NCBI GenBank assembly: GCA_003449595.1
Contig: DMHB01000166.1
Location: forward strand, 1-7,776
Source: Microscillaceae bacterium
Lineage (GTDB): Bacteria; Bacteroidota; Bacteroidia; Cytophagales; Microscillaceae
Direction of reading: 5' to 3'
Length of the DNA stretch: 7,776 nucleotides
Shown here: in pieces, positions 1 through 6,460 of the stretch
How positions within the stretch are numbered: position 1 is the first letter of the stretch
Layout: the number at the start of each line of letters is the position of its first letter
Notes under the pieces: generated by a model
The model's database searches: none
The model's input: only the letters and a program-made list of their open reading frames with translations
What the model was told of the DNA's origin: nothing
Translations under genes and position numbers: made by a program

Positions 1-130
1 TGAATAAATTATTTAAACTTGTTACACTGGAAGCTGTAAGAATGCCTAATGCTACAACAATGGCAAATAATAAAGAAAAGGAGACAAGTACAGTCCGGCG
101 GTTGCGGAACTTATATTTTTTTATGTCCAT
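1..130 (-). CDS. N-terminus of a membrane-anchored sensor-like protein (partial, runs off left edge)
   Basis: Read on the minus strand from the ATG at 130, 43 codons stay open to the window edge. The peptide starts with a short basic stretch (MDIKKYKFRNRR). A strongly hydrophobic segment follows at about residues 13-33 (TVLVSFSLLFAIVVALGI and on), and then polar SSVTSLNNL. This is the usual opening of a signal-anchor transmembrane helix leading into an extracytoplasmic sensing region, as in histidine kinases and methyl-accepting chemoreceptors; that family assignment is inference only. The ATG is the first ATG in a frame that stays open upstream to a stop near 232. No Shine-Dalgarno sequence precedes it. 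The plus strand of the same stretch is also open (3-203), but that product is K/R-rich without a recognisable fold, so the minus frame is preferred. The gene is divergent from the nuclease gene at 266. Confidence 0.55.
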   Translation of the reverse strand, partial: MDIKKYKFRNRRTVLVSFSLLFAIVVALGILTASSVTSLNNLF

Positions 131-265
131 TAGAAAAGATACCCGTAAAAAAAATCTCCAACAATTTGAGGCAGAAATAACTTCTAAAATTAAAAAAAAA
201 TAGCAGTCCTGCTCAAACTTATTTCATTTTAAACCATTTTTTAATCTAAACTCGATCCTTTTCCT
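131..265. other. Divergent AT-rich intergenic region
   Basis: This gap separates the divergent starts at 130 (minus) and 266 (plus), so both promoters should lie here. It is very AT-rich, with homopolymer A runs (for example 192-200). A short dyad AGCAGTCCTGCT sits at 202-213. On the minus strand it would be followed by nine T, which resembles a terminator, but the stem is only 4-5 bp. On the minus strand, TATCTTTT directly before the ATG at 130 differs by one base from the Bacteroidota -7 element TAnnTTTG, with an ATTG 20 nt further up. I found no convincing promoter for the plus-strand gene. Confidence 0.4.
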
Positions 266-1693
266 ATGCAACTTACTTTTTGGGGTGCTGCACGACAAGT
301 AACCGGCAGCATGTTTTTACTTACCCTTGAAGATGGCTTCAAACTGCTGATAGATTGTGGTTTGGATATGAACCGAAGCCCCGAATACAGCGACAATCCT
401 TATGGCTTTTTCCCCTTCGATCCTTCTACTGTCCACGCTTTAATCCTTACCCACGCACACATCGACCATAGTGGCTACATTCCTAACCTAATTCGCGATG
501 GATTTGAAGGCACAATTTACTGCACAGCTCCTACGGCAGCCCTTAGCCGTATTTTGTTAGACGATTCGGCTTCCTTGCACCAGAAGAAACTAAAAAAATT
601 GGCCTCTACCCGAAATGAGCAAAAAAGAGCACGCATCTTGCGCGATATGGGCGGCGATGCCAAGGCTTTCTTTATGCACCGCCAAGTGGAAGAAGCGGTA
701 GAGCACTTTAGGCATATCCCTTTTGGCAAACGGGTAAAAGTGTTGGATGGGGTTTTTCTTACTTTCAATCCCACCAGCCACTTGTTGGGGGCAGCCAATG
801 TATTGCTCGAAATAGACGAAGCAGGACAGACAAAGAAAATATGTTTCTCAGGCGATATAGGCCGTAAGAATTATCCATTGTTGCCCGATCCGCAGCCCAT
901 ACCGCTGGTAGATTACTTGATTTGCGAGTCAACCTATGGCAACAGAAGACACCAACATGCCGAAAACCAAGAAGAAATTTTATTTGAAATCATTCAAGAT
1001 GTTTGTGTCAAAAAACAAGGCCGGCTGATTATCCCTGCTTTTAGTGTGGGCCGAAGCCAAGCACTTTTATATGTAATTCATAAACTTTGCGAGGCAGGGA
1101 AACTGCCACCAATCAAAATATTTTCCGACAGCCCACTGGCGCTGCAAAGTACACGCATCTACGAAGCCCACCGGAGCTGGCTCAGCGGTGATGCACAGGC
1201 TTTCGCACAGCAGTATGGCAGTTTGTTTAATTTTGAAAACTTAGTTTATATCGAAAATCTAAAAGAAAGCAAAGCCATCGACCACTATCCTGAGCCTTGT
1301 GTCATTATCTCCTCTTCGGGGATGATCCAAGGCGGGCGCATCGAGCACCATGTACGGCAAAATTTGGCCAATCCCAACGCTACTATTTTAATGGTGGGAT
1401 TTGCTGCTGAAGGTACTTTTGGGCACGAACTGCTGCAAGGTGTGAAAGAAGTAGAATTTAAAAAGAAGCCTATTCCGGTGCTGGCTCGTATCGAAAGCAT
1501 CGATTCTTTTAGCGGACACGGTGATTTGGACGATTTGTTGGCTTTCATCAATACCCAAGACAAGCAACAACTAAAAAAACTTTTCTTAGTCCACGGAGAA
1601 TATACATCAATGCAAGCATTTAAGTTGACTTTGGAGGGGCAAGGCTTTCATCAGGTGGAAATTCCTGAAAGAGGGCAAACTTTCGATTTATAA
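266..1693 (+). CDS. MBL-fold / beta-CASP RNA-metabolising hydrolase (CPSF/YSH1-like, COG1236 type)
   Basis: A predicted cytoplasmic two-metal nuclease of 475 aa. MBL motif 1 is D30 (LIDCG). Motif 2 is H63-A-H65-I-D67-H68. Motif 3 is H172 (PTSHLLGAA) and motif 4 is D197 (SGDIGR). The beta-CASP domain follows: motif A E221 (CESTYGNR), the IPAFSVGRSQ segment at 256-265, motif B in SSGMIQGGRIEHH (H361 or H362), and motif C H418 (SFSGHGD). The protein ends with LVHGE at 441-445. All predicted zinc ligands are present, so it should be active. It has no KH domain or other extension, unlike the archaeal CPSF form. Residues about 101-150 form a charged helical stretch where many relatives carry a P-x-Y-T-x-x-D motif; that motif is not recognisable here. 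The start is fixed by an in-frame TAA at 242-244 with no other ATG between. Related enzymes cut or trim RNA 3' ends, but the substrate of this bacterial group is not established. It probably stands alone or is co-transcribed with the downstream reductase, 61 nt away. Confidence 0.92.
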   Translation: MQLTFWGAARQVTGSMFLLTLEDGFKLLIDCGLDMNRSPEYSDNPYGFFPFDPSTVHALILTHAHIDHSGYIPNLIRDGFEGTIYCTAPTAALSRILLDDSASLHQKKLKKLASTRNEQKRARILRDMGGDAKAFFMHRQVEEAVEHFRHIPFGKRVKVLDGVFLTFNPTSHLLGAANVLLEIDEAGQTKKICFSGDIGRKNYPLLPDPQPIPLVDYLICESTYGNRRHQHAENQEEILFEIIQDVCVKKQGRLIIPAFSVGRSQALLYVIHKLCEAGKLPPIKIFSDSPLALQSTRIYEAHRSWLSGDAQAFAQQYGSLFNFENLVYIENLKESKAIDHYPEPCVIISSSGMIQGGRIEHHVRQNLANPNATILMVGFAAEGTFGHELLQGVKEVEFKKKPIPVLARIESIDSFSGHGDLDDLLAFINTQDKQQLKKLFLVHGEYTSMQAFKLTLEGQGFHQVEIPERGQTFDL

Positions 1694-1754
1694 TCCCTAT
1701 TTAGTTGACAAAAATGGTTATCTTGATTTTTTCATTTTCAATCTAAATACAATT

Positions 1755-2738
1755 ATGAAAACAAGAAACTTAGGAAAGACCGGAGTAGCAGTATCTGCTT
1801 TGGGTTTAGGCTGTATGGGGATGTCCGAATTTTATGGTGCTTCGGACGAGCAAGAAAATATTGAGACCCTACATTATGCAGTCGATAATGGGGTTACTTT
1901 TTTAGATACCGCCGATATTTATGGCAATGGAGCTAACGAAATTTTGCTTCAAAAGGCTTTCAAAGGGATGTGGGATAAGGTTTTTTTAGCTACTAAGTTC
2001 GGTATTCTGCGCTCGCCTGATGGTAAAACTATGTTGGGTATCAGTGGCAAACCCGACTATGTGCAGCAAGCCTGCCACGCAAGTTTGAACCGATTGGGGG
2101 TTGAGTGCATCGATTTATACTATTTGCACCGCGTTGATCCGGAAGTGCCTATTGAAGACACTGTAGGCGCTATGGCCGATTTGGTAAAAGCAGGCAAAGT
2201 GAAATACTTGGGGCTATCCGAAGTATCGGCCAGTACGTTGCGGCGGGCTTGCAAAGTACACCCGATTGCTGCCCTTCAAAGCGAATACTCCATTTGGAGC
2301 ACAGACATCGAACCCGAAGTAATTCCGGCTTGTCGCGAGTTGGGTGTTAGCTTGGTGGCCTATAGCCCTTTAGGGCGTGGGTTTCTGACCGGACAAATTC
2401 AAAAGTTTGAGGACTTAGCGCCCGATGATTTCCGGCGTTCTGTGCCGCGTTTTCAAGGCGAAAATTTTCAAAAAAACTTAGATTTAGTGCAAAAATTGCA
2501 AGATTTGGCTAATCAAAAAGGCTGTACAGCCTCCCAGTTGGCTTTGGCTTGGGTGTTGGCGCAAGGCGATGAAATGATTCCGATACCCGGCACGCGCCGC
2601 GTCAAATATTTACAAGAAAACATAGGAGCTTTGGCGGTAAGCCTAACCCCTCAGGAGTTGGCAGATATCCGTTTTTTGATGAAAGACTTCGCCGGCGAGC
2701 GATACAGCGAAGCAGGTATGAAGCGGGTCAATGCCTAA
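1755..2738 (+). CDS. Aldo/keto reductase (AKR13-like)
   Basis: A cytoplasmic NADP(H)-dependent oxidoreductase of 327 aa with a complete (alpha/beta)8 aldo/keto reductase barrel, the normal length for the family. It begins with the typical beta-hairpin MKTRNLGKTGVAVSALGLG. The catalytic tetrad is visible: D51 and Y56 in FLDTADIYGNG, K81 in LATKFG, and H125 in IDLYYLHRVD. The YSPLGRGFLTG motif (203-213) and IPIPGTRRVKYLQENI (275-290) form the cofactor-binding part, with R281/R282 placed to contact the 2'-phosphate of NADPH. The pattern of GCMGMSEFYG near the start and SVPRFQGENF in the variable loop matches the AKR13 group, which reduces assorted aldehydes and ketones. The physiological substrate cannot be told from sequence. 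It lies 61 nt after the nuclease gene. A TTGACA-like hexamer is present at 1705-1710, but no matching downstream element is clear. A strong terminator follows the gene. Confidence 0.95.
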   Translation: MKTRNLGKTGVAVSALGLGCMGMSEFYGASDEQENIETLHYAVDNGVTFLDTADIYGNGANEILLQKAFKGMWDKVFLATKFGILRSPDGKTMLGISGKPDYVQQACHASLNRLGVECIDLYYLHRVDPEVPIEDTVGAMADLVKAGKVKYLGLSEVSASTLRRACKVHPIAALQSEYSIWSTDIEPEVIPACRELGVSLVAYSPLGRGFLTGQIQKFEDLAPDDFRRSVPRFQGENFQKNLDLVQKLQDLANQKGCTASQLALAWVLAQGDEMIPIPGTRRVKYLQENIGALAVSLTPQELADIRFLMKDFAGERYSEAGMKRVNA

Positions 2739-2789
2739 TGATGATATATAAAGAGGCGGCCAATCAAGCCGTCTCTTTTTTTAGGCATT
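2730..2789. repeat. Outer inverted repeat spanning both convergent stop codons
   Basis: AATGCCTAA at 2730-2738 and TTAGGCATT at 2781-2789 are perfect reverse complements, 9 bp each. They flank the terminator hairpin. Each arm carries the last two codons and the stop of its own gene, so both the reductase and MurF end in Asn-Ala followed by TAA. The arms plus the inner hairpin make a 60-bp palindromic unit. Confidence 0.8.
2750..2782 (+). terminator. Rho-independent terminator of the aldo/keto reductase gene
   Basis: An 11-bp stem pairs 2750-2760 (AAAGAGGCGGC) with 2768-2778 (GCCGTCTCTTT). It has one G-U wobble at 2756/2772 and a 7-nt loop, and the T run covers 2776-2782. It begins 12 nt after the reductase stop, and the T run reaches the stop codon of the convergent murF. 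In minus-strand RNA the wobble becomes a C-A mismatch and the downstream tract is only TTTATATAT. It should therefore work best for plus-strand transcripts and only weakly for the murF operon. Confidence 0.85.
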
Positions 2790-4118
2790 AGAGGTGTCTA
2801 AAAAAGGCAATACAGTTTCCAGTGCAACACCCCGCGAGCCTTTGATTAAGAAATGGGTGTGCTGAAATTGACGGTCTTGCAGCCAATTGTGCAAAGAAAA
2901 TTTATCGGGGAAATAATAAGCTTTTGGATGTGTCGATAGCGCCTCTTGGATGGCTTGCCCATAAAATAACACAGTCTCAAACCCAAGTTCACGGGTGATG
3001 GTGCCTAATTTTTGGTGTTCTTGGATGCTCATATCTCCCATTTCGAGCATATCACCCAAGATGACCACTTTGTGAGGGGCATCGATGCGTGCAAAACTAT
3101 GCAAAGCCTGCTCCATAGAGCTTGGATTGGCATTATAAGCATCTAAAATAACCGTATTGCTACCCATTTGCACAAGTTGCGAGCGCATATTGGCGGGGGT
3201 ATAAGAGGCGACCGCTGCTAAAGCATCGGCTTCGGCCACTTTGAAGAATCGGCCAATACAAAGCGCTGTGGCGATGTTGTGCAGGTTGTATTGCCCATAA
3301 AGCTGTGTATCAATGGTTTGTTTGGTGTCGGTAGTAAACCGCACAAACAAAGGAGAAGCTTGGGCTTGAAGACTGAAGAAACTATGGCGGGTTGGATTTA
3401 TATCAACTCGATAAGGAATGTAATGATGTAAGATATTCTGAGCCATCTCGACCAAGGCTTCTTCATTTTCATTGACAAAAGCCAAGTGATGGTGCATAGC
3501 TAAAAATTGGTATAATTCGGCATTGGCACGAGCCACGCCCTCAAGGCTGCCAAATCCTTCTAAGTGATCTAACCCAATATTGGTAACCACGCCATAATTG
3601 GGCAAGGCAATCTGGCACAAATCCCAAGTTTCTTGCTCGTGGTTAGCGCCCAGCTCAACAACAGCCATTTCAGTGTCGAGTGGCATAGCCAATAAAGTGA
3701 GCGGCACTCCAATATGGTTGTTCAAATTGCCGGGGGTAAAATATGTTTTATAGCGCTTGCTAAGCACACGGGCTGTCAATTCTTTGGTGGTCGTTTTACC
3801 ATTCGACCCTCCGATGGCAATGACTGGAATGGTAAACTTTGTGCGGTGCAAGCGCGCCAAGTCTTGCAGGGTATGCAAGCAGTCAGGAGTATAAAGCACT
3901 TGGTCGTGGTGTTGGGGGGCAATGTCAACCACTTCATCTACCAAAACAAAAGCAGCGCCTTGCTCCAAAGCTTGGGTTGCAAACCGGTTGCCATTAAAAT
4001 TTGCGCCTTTTAGGGCGATGAAAAGACAGCCGGGTTGAATTTTGCGGGTGTCGGTACAAACACCTGTTGGGCAAGATAGGAAAATGGTATAGAGTTGTTC
4101 GAGCGCAATGGGCTGCAT
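2781..4118 (-). CDS. murF: UDP-N-acetylmuramoyl-tripeptide--D-alanyl-D-alanine ligase (MurF)
   Basis: This enzyme adds D-Ala-D-Ala to UDP-MurNAc-tripeptide using ATP, the last cytoplasmic step that builds the peptidoglycan stem peptide. At 445 aa it has the full Mur-ligase length. The N-terminal substrate-binding domain shows TDTRKIQPGCLFIALKG (22-38). The central ATPase domain has the P-loop GGSNGKTTTKE (103-113), NLNNHIGVPLTLL (131-143), VVELGANHEQE (153-163) and NIGLDHLEGFGS (180-191). GQYNLHNIATAL (275-286) leads into the C-terminal domain, which carries DAYNANPSSM (326-335), LGDMLEMG (354-361) and LIKGSRGVALE (424-434). DAYNANP and the GDM-x-E-G element separate MurF from MurC, MurD and MurE. 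It is the last gene of the minus-strand cluster, 33 nt after hemC, and converges on the reductase gene. Nothing essential is missing. Confidence 0.96.
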   Translation of the reverse strand: MQPIALEQLYTIFLSCPTGVCTDTRKIQPGCLFIALKGANFNGNRFATQALEQGAAFVLVDEVVDIAPQHHDQVLYTPDCLHTLQDLARLHRTKFTIPVIAIGGSNGKTTTKELTARVLSKRYKTYFTPGNLNNHIGVPLTLLAMPLDTEMAVVELGANHEQETWDLCQIALPNYGVVTNIGLDHLEGFGSLEGVARANAELYQFLAMHHHLAFVNENEEALVEMAQNILHHYIPYRVDINPTRHSFFSLQAQASPLFVRFTTDTKQTIDTQLYGQYNLHNIATALCIGRFFKVAEADALAAVASYTPANMRSQLVQMGSNTVILDAYNANPSSMEQALHSFARIDAPHKVVILGDMLEMGDMSIQEHQKLGTITRELGFETVLFYGQAIQEALSTHPKAYYFPDKFSLHNWLQDRQFQHTHFLIKGSRGVALETVLPFLDTSNA

Positions 4119-4127
4119 AACCGGTAA

Positions 4128-4152
4128 TTGAGAAACAAAATATTTGAGAAAC
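4128..4152. repeat. Short direct repeat in the hemC-murF gap
   Basis: TTGAGAAAC occurs at 4128-4136 and again at 4144-4152, a 16-bp period, within the 33-nt spacer between the hemC stop and the murF start. The second copy touches the hemC stop codon. It may be a slippage product or a weak regulatory site. No function can be inferred from this alone. Confidence 0.4.
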
Positions 4153-5081
4153 TATTGGCCTTTTTTTACTTGTTGTAAAATTTTATCGGCTCCATCATCC
4201 AGTAATTGCAAGGCAATGGCTTCTCCGTTTTTTTCCAAATCGTCTTTAGGAGCTATTATTTGCTGGCGTCTTAAAAGGGTTTGTCCATCTAAACTGACAA
4301 TGCCTGCATTCATTTCTATCAGTCCATCATTTTGCCAAGTAGCCAAACCAAAAACAGGCACACTACAGCCACCTTGTAGGGCACGCAAGTAAGCACGCTC
4401 TATAAGCATACATTGTTCAGTGAGCGAGTGATTTACCAGCCGGCGGATGGTTTGTTTTTTACTTTCCGAGAGTGTTTCGGCAGCTTCTACGGCAATGGTG
4501 CCTTGGCCAACGGCAGGAGTAAATGAATCGACAGGCAAGCTTTCCACGATGAGGTCATGGTAATCCATTCGCAGCACACCGGCATAAGCTAAAATCAAAG
4601 CATCATAATAACCTTCTTCCAATTTTTTCATTCTGGTTTGCAAATTTCCCCGAGATTCGGCGGTGCGGATGTGTGGGTAAAAATGCTTCAGTAAAGAGAT
4701 TCGGCGCGTAGAAGAAGTACCTACTACAAAAGACTTGTCAAAGTCAATTAGTTTTGAGTTTTTGTTATAACTGATTAAAACATCGTGGGGTTGCTCACGC
4801 TCGGTATAAGCAATAATTTGCAACCCTTTGGGCAATTCTGATTGTACATCTTTGGCGCTATGCACAGCTATATCAATTTTCTTTTTGAACAATTGTTCTT
4901 CAAGCTCTGCTGTGAAGATGCCCTTGCTGCCAATTTTCGACAGCGATTTATTCAGAATCTTATCACCTTTGGTTTCTATAACCACTATTTCGCTTTCTAT
5001 CCCTTCTTTTTTCAACAAATCAGCTACATAGTGGGCTTGCCAAAGGGCTAAACGACTGCCGCGTGTGCCTATTTTGATCAT
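4152..5081 (-). CDS. hemC: Hydroxymethylbilane synthase (porphobilinogen deaminase)
   Basis: It joins four porphobilinogen molecules into the linear tetrapyrrole hydroxymethylbilane, ahead of uroporphyrinogen III in heme, siroheme or corrinoid synthesis. At 309 aa it has the normal length. The start MIKIGTRGSRLALWQA is the family signature, so the ATG is secure. Other landmarks are GSKGIFTAELEE (51-62), HSAKDVQSELPKGL (74-87) with the catalytic aspartate D78, the arginine cluster GTSSTRR (121-127), SRGNLQTR (143-150), TPAVGQGTIAVE (188-199), and LQGGCSVPVFG (235-245). In the last of these, C239 should carry the dipyrromethane cofactor. It is cytoplasmic. It lies 33 nt after rimK and 33 nt before murF. 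No other heme gene is in the window, so it sits apart from any hem cluster here. Confidence 0.97.
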   Translation of the reverse strand: MIKIGTRGSRLALWQAHYVADLLKKEGIESEIVVIETKGDKILNKSLSKIGSKGIFTAELEEQLFKKKIDIAVHSAKDVQSELPKGLQIIAYTEREQPHDVLISYNKNSKLIDFDKSFVVGTSSTRRISLLKHFYPHIRTAESRGNLQTRMKKLEEGYYDALILAYAGVLRMDYHDLIVESLPVDSFTPAVGQGTIAVEAAETLSESKKQTIRRLVNHSLTEQCMLIERAYLRALQGGCSVPVFGLATWQNDGLIEMNAGIVSLDGQTLLRRQQIIAPKDDLEKNGEAIALQLLDDGADKILQQVKKGQ

Positions 5082-5114
5082 TTTCTATCCGTTTTGACTT
5101 AAAGCCTGAGCGAT

Positions 5115-6020
5115 TTAAACGCCAATTTTATCTTTGAGATTTTTCCTTTCCACGGTTTGCTCCAAATATGCTACAATTTTACCTGCGATGTCAATACCTG
5201 TGGCTTTTTCGATGCCTTGTAGTCCGGGCGACGAATTAACCTCCATTACCAGAGGGCCTCGGTGCGATTGCAACAAATCTACCCCGGCAATAGCCAAGCC
5301 CAATTCTTTAGCAGCTTTGATAGCAGTTTCTTTTTCTTCTTTGCTGAGTTTTATATTTACGCTCAATCCCCCACGGTGTAAATTAGAACGAAAATCGTCT
5401 TCATTCCCTTGGCGTTTCATGGAGGCTACTACCTTGCCATCAACAATAAAAGCACGAATATCTGATCCTTTCGATTCAGAAATAAATTCTTGAATCAAAA
5501 TATTCTCTTTCATCCCATAAAATGCTTCTATCATCGATTTGGCAGCTTTGATGGTTTCAGCCAAAACTACGCCAATGCCTTGAGTACCTTGCAGCCGTTT
5601 GACTACCACGGGCACGCCGCCTACTTGCTTGATAATTTCTTTAATGTCTTTGGGGTCGCGTGCAAAGGCTGTTTTAGGCATACCAATACTTGCTTTCGCT
5701 AAAATTTGCATAGCCCTGAGCTTATCGCGCGAGCGCACAATGGCCAATGACTTAGTAGCACTAAAAACCCCCATCATTTCAAATTGCCTTACCACCGCTG
5801 TTCCATACATAGTAACTGAATTGCCAATGCGTGGGATAATTGCATCGAACCTATCTAAGGGGTCGCCTTTGTAATAAATAAGAGGTTTCGATTTTTCAAT
5901 CACCATAAAGCACTTCAGAGGATCGATTACGATGGCTTCATGGCCACGCTGGGTGCAGGCTTCCACCAAGCGGCTTGTAGAATATAATTCAGGTTTACGC
6001 GACAAAATAGCGACTTTCAT
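5115..6020 (-). CDS. rimK: RimK-family ATP-grasp alpha-L-glutamate ligase
   Basis: A cytoplasmic ATP-grasp enzyme of 301 aa, nearly the same length as E. coli RimK (300 aa), which adds glutamates to the C-terminus of ribosomal protein S6. The N-terminal pre-ATP-grasp part (MKVAILSRKPELYST) is followed by the ATP-binding lysine and glycine-rich loop VVVKRLQGTQGIGVV (138-152). Then come QEFISESKGSDIRAFIVDG (177-195), RSNLHRGG (211-218), and the metal-binding end AGVDLLQSHRGPLVMEVN, in which D248, E260 and N262 match the Mg ligands. NSSPGLQGIEKATG closes the fold. The ATG overlaps the stop of the upstream protease gene in ATGA (6017-6020), implying translational coupling. hemC follows 33 nt downstream. 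Family members also act on other substrates, so the target here is uncertain. Whether the S6 of this organism has a suitable tail cannot be seen from the window. Confidence 0.95.
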   Translation of the reverse strand: MKVAILSRKPELYSTSRLVEACTQRGHEAIVIDPLKCFMVIEKSKPLIYYKGDPLDRFDAIIPRIGNSVTMYGTAVVRQFEMMGVFSATKSLAIVRSRDKLRAMQILAKASIGMPKTAFARDPKDIKEIIKQVGGVPVVVKRLQGTQGIGVVLAETIKAAKSMIEAFYGMKENILIQEFISESKGSDIRAFIVDGKVVASMKRQGNEDDFRSNLHRGGLSVNIKLSKEEKETAIKAAKELGLAIAGVDLLQSHRGPLVMEVNSSPGLQGIEKATGIDIAGKIVAYLEQTVERKNLKDKIGV

Positions 6021-6460
6021 AAATGGAGTCCTTTGGTTTTGGCTTTGTAAGATAGGTTTTTTTTGGCTACATCGATAAGAAAATGATTTTTGATAGCCTT
6101 TCTGCCCAAGAGTATGGGGTAGCGCATATTGCCACGGTTGGACAAAGAAAACTCAATGTGTTGAGTTTTTCCAAAAAGAATAATGTTTGTGCTGATAATG
6201 TATCGTTCCTGCAAGTTGCCAAACGAACTTTTAACTCGTTTTTTCTTAAATTTAGTAGTTTGAAATTGGTGGTGGGCTTGGTCGGCCAAGGTATAATGCA
6301 GTACTGTTTGGCCTTGTTCGCTTTGGCGTAGTTCAATATGGGTGCAATGAATGGCCGAGGTATAAGCCCCCGAGTCGATTTTGGCTTTTATATCAAAGAG
6401 GTTGAGATCAGGCAAATCAATAATATCTGAGCGCCCAATGATGGTTTTATCGGTTTGCAT
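6017..6460 (-). CDS. RimB-like PF05618 'ATP-dependent zinc protease' family protein (retropepsin-like fold)
   Basis: A small cytoplasmic protein of 147 aa if it begins at the ATG at 6460. The frame stays open up to an ATG at 6511, but that would add an atypical 17 residues (MFFLIHQYNCTKFSDLW) and lengthen the overlap with holB from 14 to 65 nt. Counted from the 6460 start, the family opening IIGRSDIIDLPDLNL is followed by the signature AKIDSGAYTSAIH, where D29 in DSGA is the presumed catalytic aspartate of an aspartic-protease-like fold. The C-terminal NRGNMRYPILLGRKAI and NHFLIDV complete the single domain. Despite its historical name the family shows no zinc or ATP-binding motif. Such proteins commonly accompany RimK, and in Pseudomonas RimB acts with RimK in controlling S6 glutamylation. 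The 4-bp ATGA overlap with rimK supports a joint role here. Its direct substrate is inference. Confidence 0.85.
   Translation of the reverse strand: MQTDKTIIGRSDIIDLPDLNLFDIKAKIDSGAYTSAIHCTHIELRQSEQGQTVLHYTLADQAHHQFQTTKFKKKRVKSSFGNLQERYIISTNIILFGKTQHIEFSLSNRGNMRYPILLGRKAIKNHFLIDVAKKNLSYKAKTKGLHL
6029..6034 (-). promoter_or_regulatory. Shine-Dalgarno-like AAAGGA ahead of rimK
   Basis: On the minus strand AAAGGA ends 8 nt before the rimK ATG, inside the last codons of the protease gene. Shine-Dalgarno sites are rare in Bacteroidota and I saw no comparable one before the other genes, so this may support re-initiation at the ATGA overlap or may be chance. Confidence 0.3.

Noticed and set aside
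202..213. Terminator-like dyad AGCAGTCCTGCT followed by nine T on the minus strand
   Set aside because: The stem is only 4-5 bp with a 2-4 nt loop, and no gene ends next to it on that strand.
1705..1710. TTGACA hexamer as a sigma-70 type -35 box before the aldo/keto reductase
   Set aside because: No TATAAT-like or TAnnTTTG element lies at the right distance, and this consensus is not typical of Bacteroidota.
4144..5051. Plus-strand open frames opposite hemC
   Set aside because: They are Cys/Ser/Phe-rich translations opposite a full-length hemC, and the codon pattern fits the minus strand.
5134..5874. Plus-strand open frames opposite rimK
   Set aside because: They are antisense shadows of a clear rimK gene, with no recognisable domain.
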